From DAOTTX01 sp034437515 (GTDB lineage Bacteria > Chloroflexota > Anaerolineae > Aggregatilineales > Phototrophicaceae), in contig DAOTTX010000220.1 in the NCBI GenBank assembly GCA_034437515.1, forward strand, positions 1 through 5,261: 5,261 nucleotides of DNA, given 5' to 3'. This document shows, piece after piece, positions 1 to 5,261 of this stretch (position 1 is the first letter of the stretch; each line of letters opens with the position of its first letter). A program made the position numbers and the translations under genes. The notes under the pieces are model-generated. The model was not told where the DNA came from. It saw nothing but the letters and a program-made list of their open reading frames with translations, and ran no database searches.

Positions 1-428
1 TGCCCACCGCTGAGCGTATCGACCGGGCGATCCGCCATCATCGTTAGATTGGTGATTTGCAACGCTTCTTGCACGATGCGCTCATCTTCTCGGCTCCACT
101 GCTGGAACCAGCTCTGATGCGGGTAGCGTCCCTGAGTGACCAATTCATGGACAGTCAGGCCCTCTGGTGCCGTCGTCGACTGCGGCAGGATGCCCAACTG
201 CTTTGCCAGGTCTCTGGCCTTCATCGCGTGGATTCTTTGCCCCTCCAGGTGAACCGTCCCTGTTGTGGGTTTCAACAGCCGCGAGATACCGCGCAGCAGT
301 GTCGATTTGCCACAACCGTTGGGGCCAACGAGTGCTGTAATAGATTTCTCATGAATGGTCATGTCCAGACCCTGAATAATGATATTACTGCCGTCATAAG
401 TCAGGGATAAGTTGTTCACGTCAATCAT
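1..428 (-). CDS. Ferric-siderophore ABC transporter ATP-binding protein (FepC/FecE-like), 3' end cut by window edge
   Basis: This is the cytoplasmic ATPase that powers the importer formed with the two permeases encoded just before it. My reverse-strand translation gives 142 residues beginning MIDVNNLSLTYDG. It shows the A-loop tyrosine (Y11), Walker A GPNGCGKST (residues 35-43), the Q-loop glutamine (Q83 in ILPQS), and the start of the signature motif (LSGG, 139-142) exactly at the window edge. Walker B, D-loop and H-loop lie outside; family members are about 255-270 aa, so a little under half is missing. GPNGCGKSTLLR, GRYPHQ (100-105) and the following W-x-R-E-D-E stretch closely resemble E. 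coli FepC as I remember it. This favours a siderophore substrate over vitamin B12 or heme. The start is the only plausible ATG before Walker A; a GAGGA at 441-445 lies 12 nt upstream, a rather long spacing. The gene starts 38 nt after permease B, so it is almost certainly co-transcribed. The exact ligand cannot be read from the sequence. Confidence 0.93.
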   Translation of the reverse strand, partial: MIDVNNLSLTYDGSNIIIQGLDMTIHEKSITALVGPNGCGKSTLLRGISRLLKPTTGTVHLEGQRIHAMKARDLAKQLGILPQSTTAPEGLTVHELVTQGRYPHQSWFQQWSREDERIVQEALQITNLTMMADRPVDTLSGG

Positions 429-466
429 GGTGATAAGCTTTCCTCAAATACATTGAAACGCTCAGG

Positions 467-1540
467 CTAACCGTACTGATAACGGGTTTGATAAAGTAGA
501 TAGGCAAAATACGGCGCGCCAATGATGGCAACGACGATCCCCACCGGCACTTCGGAGGGCGAAATCACCCAGCGTCCGATCAAGTCGGCCAACATCAGCA
601 GCACACCGCCCAGTAGCGCTGCCGCCGGAACCAATCCCTCGTGCGTTGGTCCCACGAGACGCCGGGTGATATGTGGCGCAACCAATCCCACAAAGCCGAT
701 GGTGCCTGAGACCGCAACAGCGACCGCCGCTAAAGCCACACTTAACACCATCAGAAAGCCACGCTGAATATCCACGCGCAAGCCCAACCCCTTTGCCAGG
801 TCGTCACCCAACCCTAACGTATTCAGTTGGCGCGCCATCAGGATGGTGATCGGTAATAAAACAACCAGCCAGGACGCGATCGTTTGGACATGATCCCAGT
901 CGCGCCCGTACACACTCCCGGCCAGCCAGATCGTTGCCTGCTGCACCTGGTTAATCTCCCCAAAGACAATCATAAGGCTGGTCAATGAACTGGAAACCGC
1001 ACTCAACCCGACTCCGACGAGAATCAGTCGCACCGGGGCGCTACCCCCTTTCCATGCCAGGGCAAAGATGAGGATCGCCATCGTGACCGCCCCGCCGAAC
1101 GCGGCCAACGGCAGCCATTGTAACGGCACGTCAAACCAGACGATGACCGCGACCGCCGCGAGAGATGCCCCCGACGTGACACCGATAATGCCGGGATCGG
1201 CCAGCGGATTGCGGGTGATGCCCTGTAGGATCGTTCCGGAGACGGACAACGCCGCACCCACCATGAAGGCAACCAGAATGCGCGGCATACGAAATGTCCA
1301 TACAACCAGCTCATGACGAGTGTCGTCTGTTTCGATACCGAGTACGGTTTGCAGTACCTCGACCGGCGTGATGTCGAACTCACCATAGCTGATGCTGGTC
1401 ACCAAGACACCGATGCCAACCAGGATCAACACGCTGAACACAGGAAGCACACGACGGTCCAGCTTGAATGAGAAGCGACCGACTCGCAGTGTGCGCCAGG
1501 CAGGACGCGGGATTGGGTTCTGTGTGGGCAACATTGTCAT
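467..1540 (-). CDS. FecCD-family iron-siderophore ABC transporter permease B
   Basis: This integral membrane protein of 357 aa is one half of the presumed permease heterodimer and belongs to the BtuC/FecCD fold (about ten membrane helices). Visible family motifs are RMPR (84-87), NPLADPGIIG followed by a GAS turn (111-126), W-L-A-G-S-V-Y-G-R-D-W (205-215), LGDDLAKGLG (244-253, the loop that contacts the ATPase), GTIGFVGLVAPH (279-290), and a C-terminal P-S-E-V-P-V-G...GAPYFAYLL stretch. About 30 mostly polar, basic residues precede the first helix. An in-frame ATG exists at 1705, but it would add 55 hydrophilic residues read out of frame inside permease A and lacking any family motif. I therefore place the start at 1540, where the ATG overlaps the upstream stop as TAATG and AAGGTG lies 8 nt upstream. 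A second ATG at 1534 is also possible. Substrate assignment rests on the neighbours. Confidence 0.95.
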   Translation of the reverse strand: MTMLPTQNPIPRPAWRTLRVGRFSFKLDRRVLPVFSVLILVGIGVLVTSISYGEFDITPVEVLQTVLGIETDDTRHELVVWTFRMPRILVAFMVGAALSVSGTILQGITRNPLADPGIIGVTSGASLAAVAVIVWFDVPLQWLPLAAFGGAVTMAILIFALAWKGGSAPVRLILVGVGLSAVSSSLTSLMIVFGEINQVQQATIWLAGSVYGRDWDHVQTIASWLVVLLPITILMARQLNTLGLGDDLAKGLGLRVDIQRGFLMVLSVALAAVAVAVSGTIGFVGLVAPHITRRLVGPTHEGLVPAAALLGGVLLMLADLIGRWVISPSEVPVGIVVAIIGAPYFAYLLYQTRYQYG

Positions 1541-1556
1541 TAGCTTTTCACCTTCC
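1538..1556 (-). promoter_or_regulatory. Ribosome binding site and TAATG stop-start overlap coupling permease A to permease B
   Basis: On the minus strand GGAAGGTG (1556-1549) is followed by 8 nt and then TAATG, where TAA ends permease A and ATG starts permease B, sharing one base. The ribosome binding site lies inside the last codons of permease A. This arrangement is typical of translational coupling, which would keep the two heterodimer halves in equal amounts. It also settles the start of permease B against the longer ORF beginning at 1705. Confidence 0.8.
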
Positions 1557-2574
1557 AGCGAGCCAGATAAACGAAGAACGGCGCGCCCAACAATCCCATC
1601 ATCACCCCAACGGGAAGTTCTTGAGGACGAATGATGACACGAGCAACCATGTCGCCGCTGATAACCAGCAATCCACCAAAAACCGCGCTGTAAGGGATAA
1701 TCCAACGGTAGTCAGTCCCCACAAAGAAGCGTGCAAAGTGGGGTGCAATCAGGCCGACGAAGCCAATCGGTCCAGCCAATGCCACCGCGCCGCCAGCCAG
1801 CAAGATCGTTGCCCCCGCTGACAGCAGCTTGATCCATGCGGTGTTCTGACCCAGACCAGCGGCGATCTCCTCCCCCAGGCTGATCGTAGTGATCTGGCGA
1901 GCCATCACCAGCCCGGCAAACATCCCCAGGATCATGTAAGGGGCGGTCAGGCGCAGTAGATTCCACTCGCGCCCGGCTAATGAACCCACCGTCCAGAAGC
2001 GAATCTGGTCGAGCGTGTCCTGATCTGCGATGAGCAGAGCCGTTGTAAATGCTCCGAGGAAAGAAGTCAGGATGACACCCGCCAGAACCAGCCGCAGCGG
2101 GGACGCGCCGCGTCCCGGCCCCATTGATCCCAGACCGTAGACGATGATAGCGGCAGCCGTGGCACCGATCATGGCGAAGATGGCATAGGTTGACAGCGGG
2201 GGACTGCCGAGGATGAAGACTGCCAATACAACAGCGAACGAGGCTCCGGCATTAATGCCCAGGATACCCGGCGACGCGAGTGGGTTGTGGGTCAGTCCCT
2301 GCATGATGGCCCCGGCAACTGCCAGCGACGCCCCGACGAATGTGCCCGCGATCACCCGTGGTAAGCGCACAGTGCGGATCACGAGATGGTCGAAGGAAGT
2401 CTCATCGAAGTTGATCAGCGAAGCAATCACGGTCGCTGGTGTGATCTCCGCCGCCCCCAGCATGATACTGAGAACCAGCGATAGGAGTATCAGTGCCACT
2501 CCGATGAACAGACCGGGCAACAGCCACAGCCGCTTGCTTCGTAGTGTTTTCGGTGGATTTATTGCGCTTTCCAT
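1540..2574 (-). CDS. FecCD-family iron-siderophore ABC transporter permease A
   Basis: This 344-aa integral membrane permease is the first of the pair and is paralogous, not identical, to permease B. It carries the same motif series: RLPR (70-73), NPLASPGILGINAGAS (97-112), L-A-G-V-I-L-T-S (164-171), WTVGSLAGREW (194-204), LGEEIAAGLG (233-242, ATPase-contact loop), GPIGFVGLIAPH (268-279), and R-P-Q-E-L-P-V-G...GAPFFVYL near the C-terminus. A short basic N-terminus (K9, R12, K14, R15) precedes the first hydrophobic helix, consistent with a cytoplasmic N-terminus. Length is normal for the family (about 320-350 aa). The ATG at 2574 has AAGGAT 8 nt upstream. The gene follows the binding protein across a 70-nt gap holding a strong hairpin, and its stop overlaps the start of permease B. 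Two distinct permeases are usual for ferric-siderophore systems of the FepDG/FecCD kind, whereas BtuC- and heme-type systems use a homodimer. No defect was seen. Confidence 0.95.
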   Translation of the reverse strand: MESAINPPKTLRSKRLWLLPGLFIGVALILLSLVLSIMLGAAEITPATVIASLINFDETSFDHLVIRTVRLPRVIAGTFVGASLAVAGAIMQGLTHNPLASPGILGINAGASFAVVLAVFILGSPPLSTYAIFAMIGATAAAIIVYGLGSMGPGRGASPLRLVLAGVILTSFLGAFTTALLIADQDTLDQIRFWTVGSLAGREWNLLRLTAPYMILGMFAGLVMARQITTISLGEEIAAGLGQNTAWIKLLSAGATILLAGGAVALAGPIGFVGLIAPHFARFFVGTDYRWIIPYSAVFGGLLVISGDMVARVIIRPQELPVGVMMGLLGAPFFVYLARWKVKS

Positions 2575-2582
2575 AATGTGTG

Positions 2583-2588
2583 ATCCTT
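2583..2588 (-). promoter_or_regulatory. Ribosome binding site of permease A
   Basis: AAGGAT reads on the minus strand 8 nt before the ATG at 2574. It sits 14 nt beyond the base of the intercistronic hairpin, so the hairpin does not directly cover it. Confidence 0.65.
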
Positions 2589-2602
2589 ACTGTCAAGAAG
2601 AT

Positions 2603-2632
2603 GTGCAGCCCATCCGCGTGGACGGGCTGCAC
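2603..2632 (-). promoter_or_regulatory. Intercistronic RNA hairpin between binding protein and permease A (transcript stabiliser or partial terminator)
   Basis: GTGCAGCCC (2603-2611) and GGGCTGCAC (2624-2632) are a perfect 9-bp inverted repeat. In the minus-strand transcript the stem continues through a G-U pair and three Watson-Crick pairs, giving 13 uninterrupted pairs (nine of them G-C) closed by the tetraloop ACGC. In the other orientation the G-U position becomes an A-C mismatch, so the structure suits minus-strand RNA. It begins 12 nt after the binding-protein stop. It is followed by AUCUUCUUGAC, which is only moderately U-rich, so full termination is unlikely. In other binding-protein transporter operons, hairpins at this spot protect the binding-protein mRNA or let only part of the transcripts run on into the permease genes. 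That role is inferred here. Confidence 0.7.
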
Positions 2633-2644
2633 GCGATTTTGGGC

Positions 2645-3700
2645 TTAGTCGGATGCTTCTTCAGTGGCTTCTATGTCAGACTCCATCTCCTCATCTTCCC
2701 CTAGAGCAAGATAGCCCTTGTCCTCAAGAAAGAATGCAAACTCATCGACCGCTGCATCGAAACTCGGCAATAATGCTGAAGCGAATAAGTTGCGGACATC
2801 AATAAAAGTCACGTTGTCTTGCTGGACAGCAGGCAGTGTCTGCCACAGCGGAGATGTGAGAACTTCTTGGGTAGCCATATTAGCCTCTGTTCCTTCACCA
2901 CGTTGTACGACAATGATGATCTCTGCATTTGCTAGCAAATCAATACGCTCAATGCTGAGACCACTGACGCGACCACGTGCCTCCGTGTAACCTTCAAGCT
3001 GTGTAACATCCGGATCGAAACCCATCCCCATCAATTCAAATGAGGTGAGTACTGAAAATTCGTTGCTATAGATTGAAAACTGTCCGGGAAAGAAATCGAC
3101 AACAGCTATAGTGGGTGTCTCGATTAGACGTTCAGAAAATTCATCCAAGCGATCAAGGTGAGCATCAACGAGACCCTGTGCTTTGTCTTGTTTATCGAAT
3201 ACAGTCGCTACATCAACAACATATTGCAAACGGTTCAACTGATCAAATTCGATCAATACCGTTGGTGCCACTTCGAAGAGCAAATCCGAACTTTCGCTTC
3301 TAGCAAATGTCTCTGCATCCATAACAATCAAGTCAGGCTCTATCTCCAATATTTGTTCAAAAGGGAAATTACCTCCTGTTTCAACACATCCCCCAAGATA
3401 TTCAACGTCTTCCAATAGTGGCATGACTAATGGATCGAATCTGCCTAGGTTCAATTCTTCTGGAAGTCCACAAGCGGCTAGAAGCGGTTCATCAATGATC
3501 GCAAAAACGGCCGCAGTCTGGGCTGTACCAGCGATAACTCTCTCAGGAGTTTCAGGGATACAAAGTGGCCCATTTGTGACGAATGACTCGTCAAACAGGC
3601 GGAAGCCGTCTTCACACTCGGTATCCTGCGCCGCCAGCGGGACGACGCTCACCAGCAGCAGCGCCAGCAGCGTTAAGATGGAAAAGGTACGGTATTTCAT
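2645..3700 (-). CDS. Iron-siderophore ABC transporter substrate-binding protein (FepB/FecB-like, helical-backbone type)
   Basis: This exported protein of 351 aa would bind the ferric-siderophore-type ligand and deliver it to the permease pair. Residues 1-25 form a clear signal peptide: basic MKYR, a leucine/valine-rich core, and an A-A-Q end. There is no lipobox cysteine, so cleavage by signal peptidase I is predicted. Family marks are C-I-P-E-T-P-E-R-V (47-55) at the start of the N-lobe, FEQILEIEPDLIVMD (114-128), and S-P-L-W-Q-T-L-P-A-V followed by N-V-T-F-I-D (283-301) in the C-lobe. Cysteines 29, 47, 77 and 105 could form two disulfides. The last 18 residues (334-351) are very acidic and probably disordered. 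An ATG at 3736 overlaps the exporter stop as ATGA and would add 12 residues, but AAGGAG sits 7 nt before 3700 and nothing comparable precedes 3736, so I chose 3700. The central coding region is markedly poorer in GC than its neighbours. Heme or another iron chelate is an alternative ligand. Confidence 0.93.
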   Translation of the reverse strand: MKYRTFSILTLLALLLVSVVPLAAQDTECEDGFRLFDESFVTNGPLCIPETPERVIAGTAQTAAVFAIIDEPLLAACGLPEELNLGRFDPLVMPLLEDVEYLGGCVETGGNFPFEQILEIEPDLIVMDAETFARSESSDLLFEVAPTVLIEFDQLNRLQYVVDVATVFDKQDKAQGLVDAHLDRLDEFSERLIETPTIAVVDFFPGQFSIYSNEFSVLTSFELMGMGFDPDVTQLEGYTEARGRVSGLSIERIDLLANAEIIIVVQRGEGTEANMATQEVLTSPLWQTLPAVQQDNVTFIDVRNLFASALLPSFDAAVDEFAFFLEDKGYLALGEDEEMESDIEATEEASD

Positions 3701-3707
3701 GGTATTA

Positions 3708-3713
3708 CTCCTT
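3708..3713 (-). promoter_or_regulatory. Strong ribosome binding site deciding the binding-protein start
   Basis: AAGGAG on the minus strand lies 7 nt before the ATG at 3700, an optimal arrangement and the best Shine-Dalgarno match in the window. It favours 3700 over the in-frame ATG at 3736. It fits the need for more binding protein than membrane components. The gap from the exporter stop is 32 nt, and I see no convincing promoter or iron-repressor palindrome in it. Confidence 0.8.
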
Positions 3714-3732
3714 AGCGTTGGTTGAATGAATT

Positions 3733-5261
3733 TCATGAGATGAGCGCCTGTCGTTGGCGCTCAACCAGACGGGCGTACAGACCATCATCGTTCACAATAT
3801 CGGCGTGGCTGCCCACCTCGACCACACGCCCCGCATCCAGCACGGCAATCTGGTCGGCGTTGCGAATGGTCGAAAGGCGGTGGGCAATCACAATCGACGT
3901 GCGTCCCTGCATCAGGCGTTCCAGCGCCTCCTGGATTTGTGCCTCGGTTTCGGTGTCCACGGCTGAGGTTGCCTCGTCTAAGATCAGAATCGGCGCGTCC
4001 TTCAATACCGCACGGGCAATGCTCAGGCGCTGCTTCTGCCCACCGGAGAGCTTCACGCCGCGCTCGCCGATGGGCGTGTCGTAACCTCCCGGCAGGCTGA
4101 GGATGAAGTCGTGGGCGTTGGCGACCTGCGCCGCCTCGATTACCTCCGCGTCGGTTGCATCCGGCTTGCCGAAGCGAATGTTCTCGCGCACGGTGCCGTT
4201 GAACAGGAACACATCTTGCAGCACCATGCTCAGGTTGCGGCGCAGCGCACCCAGCCGCATCTCGCGCAAATCAACGCCGTCAATCAGCACGCACCCGGCC
4301 TGCGGGTCGTAGAAGCGGGCAACGAGGCTCACGACGGTGCTCTTACCCGCGCCCGTCGGCCCGACCAGCGCCAACGTTTGCCCCGGCTCAATGCTCAGGT
4401 TGATGTCGTGCAGCACATCCACGTTTTCGCGGTAGGCGAAGTGAACGCCATCCATCTGCACCCGCCCCTGCACCCGCCCCGGATCAACCCCACCCGGCGG
4501 ATCGTCAACATCCGGCTGCATCTTCAGCACCTCGTCAATGCGGTTGACCCCCGCTACGCCGCTTTGCAGGCTCTCGGCTGTGCCCAGCAGCAGCCACAGC
4601 GGTTGGTAGAAGGTCGTCAGGTACAGCACAAACGCGACAAGATCCTCAACCGGCAGCGTACCGTTGATGGCCTGCTGTCCACCGAACCACACCACCAGGA
4701 TGATGCTCACGCCGGTTGCGCCCTCTATCGACGGGAACAGGAACGCCGTCAGCTTGCGCGCCAGGATGGATTGCGCGGTGTAGCGATCCGAGATGTGGCG
4801 CACCCGCGACAGTTCCTGATGTTCGCGGTTGAAGACCTGAATCTCCTTGATGCCAGATACATTATCCTGTACTAGACCACTCATCTCGCCGTAGTTCTCA
4901 CTCTCCTGCTTAAACGCGCGCTGCATCGGCAGGGCTAACCGCACCACCGCCCCCAGCGCAAACGGCACGGGCACCAGCGCCAACAGCGTTAAACGAACGT
5001 CCAGCGTCAGCAGGATAATCACGATGCCTACCGCCAGCAGAAAGCTGACGACGAAATCGTAGATGGCATCGGCGACGACGGGTTCGACCTCCACCGTGTC
5101 TTTGACGACCCGTGAAACGATCTCGCCGGACTGCCGCTCGGAGAAATACGCCGGAGAAAAGCGTTGTAGATGCTGGTAAACCGCCACCTGTAGATCATGC
5201 ACGAGGCCGAAAGCGACGACGTGCGAGACGTGAAAGTTAATGAACTGTCCGGCGCTGCGCA
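3733..5261 (-). CDS. ABC exporter-type transporter with fused membrane domain and ATPase (ABCB/MsbA-like), 5' end cut by window edge
   Basis: The visible 508 codons belong to a half-transporter of the multidrug/lipid exporter superfamily, which works as a homo- or heterodimer in the membrane. The frame stays open to the right edge (reading RSAGQFINFHVSHVVAFGL before the GTG at 5202), so that GTG is internal; roughly 75-90 N-terminal residues, including the first helix, are missing. Counting from 5202: a coupling-helix region with Q-S-G-E-I-V-S-R (24-31), helices near 45-90, a second coupling region (107-127), helices near 155-178 and 187-207, then the ATPase domain. That domain has A-loop Y257, Walker A GPTGAGKST (281-289), Q-loop Q329, LSGGQ (385-389), Walker B ILILDE (405-410), D-loop S-A-V-D (413-416) and H-loop H441. 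The catalytic glutamate is present, so this ATPase half looks active. It ends 32 nt before the binding-protein start, implying co-transcription. The substrate is unknown; siderophore export, or IrtAB-like import, is suggested only by the neighbourhood. Confidence 0.93.
   Translation of the reverse strand, partial: RSAGQFINFHVSHVVAFGLVHDLQVAVYQHLQRFSPAYFSERQSGEIVSRVVKDTVEVEPVVADAIYDFVVSFLLAVGIVIILLTLDVRLTLLALVPVPFALGAVVRLALPMQRAFKQESENYGEMSGLVQDNVSGIKEIQVFNREHQELSRVRHISDRYTAQSILARKLTAFLFPSIEGATGVSIILVVWFGGQQAINGTLPVEDLVAFVLYLTTFYQPLWLLLGTAESLQSGVAGVNRIDEVLKMQPDVDDPPGGVDPGRVQGRVQMDGVHFAYRENVDVLHDINLSIEPGQTLALVGPTGAGKSTVVSLVARFYDPQAGCVLIDGVDLREMRLGALRRNLSMVLQDVFLFNGTVRENIRFGKPDATDAEVIEAAQVANAHDFILSLPGGYDTPIGERGVKLSGGQKQRLSIARAVLKDAPILILDEATSAVDTETEAQIQEALERLMQGRTSIVIAHRLSTIRNADQIAVLDAGRVVEVGSHADIVNDDGLYARLVERQRQALIS
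4456..4479 (-). repeat. Perfect 12-bp tandem duplication in the exporter linker (GRVQ-GRVQ)
   Basis: CTGCACCCGCCC occurs twice back to back with no mismatch (4456-4467 and 4468-4479). Twelve bases is a multiple of three, so the exporter frame is kept and the protein reads GRVQGRVQ (residues 242-249 counted from 5202). This lies in the linker between the membrane domain and the first strand of the ATPase domain. Identical codons in both copies suggest a recent slippage duplication rather than an old repeat. Confidence 0.75.

Noticed and set aside
429..466. Possible iron-repressor operator or terminator between permease B and the ATPase
   Set aside because: The 38-nt spacer has no clear palindrome or U-tract hairpin; only a distant GAGGA ribosome site is visible.
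1541..1705. Longer N-terminus for permease B starting at ATG 1705
   Set aside because: The 55 added residues are the out-of-frame reading of the end of permease A, are hydrophilic with no family motif, and the ATG at 1540 has a ribosome site and a TAATG overlap.
2568..2597. TTGACA at 2591-2596 (minus strand) as the -35 box of a separate permease promoter
   Set aside because: At 17 nt spacing the following hexamer is TGGAAA, not a -10 match, and it would fall at or past the permease A start codon.
2213..2704. 163-codon open frame on the plus strand spanning the permease A start and the hairpin
   Set aside because: Antisense to permease A and to the end of the binding-protein gene. No ribosome site or domain was seen, and the other plus-strand frames in the window look like shadows of the same kind.
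4111..4875. 254-codon open frame on the plus strand opposite the exporter
   Set aside because: It lies entirely antisense to well-conserved exporter sequence. Its translation is rich in His, Arg and Gln with no recognisable domain, as expected of the complement of a GC-rich gene.
5200..5202. GTG at 5202 as the true start of the exporter
   Set aside because: The frame continues open to the window edge and the upstream residues fit the second membrane helix of an exporter, so the gene is simply cut by the edge.

Overview
All five genes in this window lie on the minus strand and read from right to left. The layout is a compact metal-siderophore ABC import operon preceded by an exporter-type ABC transporter. 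In transcription order the genes are: the 3' part of a fused permease-ATPase exporter (5261-3733, start beyond the right edge), a periplasmic-type substrate-binding protein (3700-2645), FecCD-family permease A (2574-1540), FecCD-family permease B (1540-467), and the 5' part of a FepC/FecE-type ATPase (428-1, end beyond the left edge).

The last four genes make one complete importer. The binding protein captures a ferric-siderophore-like ligand outside the membrane. The two different permeases would form the heterodimeric channel, and the ATPase, presumably as a dimer, would drive it. Spacing is tight: exporter to binding protein 32 nt, binding protein to permease A 70 nt, permease A to permease B a TAATG overlap, permease B to ATPase 38 nt. 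No promoter is evident inside the window, so the operon probably starts upstream of the exporter, beyond the right edge. The one notable intercistronic structure is a 13-bp hairpin just after the binding-protein gene. It could set a higher transcript level for the binding protein than for the membrane parts.

Organism: probably a bacterium of the Chloroflexota (Anaerolineae-like). The evidence is indirect: the binding protein has a signal peptide ending in AAQ-D rather than a lipobox, and its mature N-terminus has a C-x-DGFRLF...C-I-P pattern that I associate with that phylum. This is an impression from memory, not a search. Base composition is fairly GC-rich over the exporter and permeases but clearly lower over the binding-protein core.

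There is no stretch over 300 bases without a gene, and no RNA gene, CRISPR array, insertion sequence or phage part was seen. I did not find a previously undescribed system. The points worth a second look are the hairpin, the compositional break in the binding protein, the linked exporter, and a 12-bp in-frame duplication in the exporter linker.
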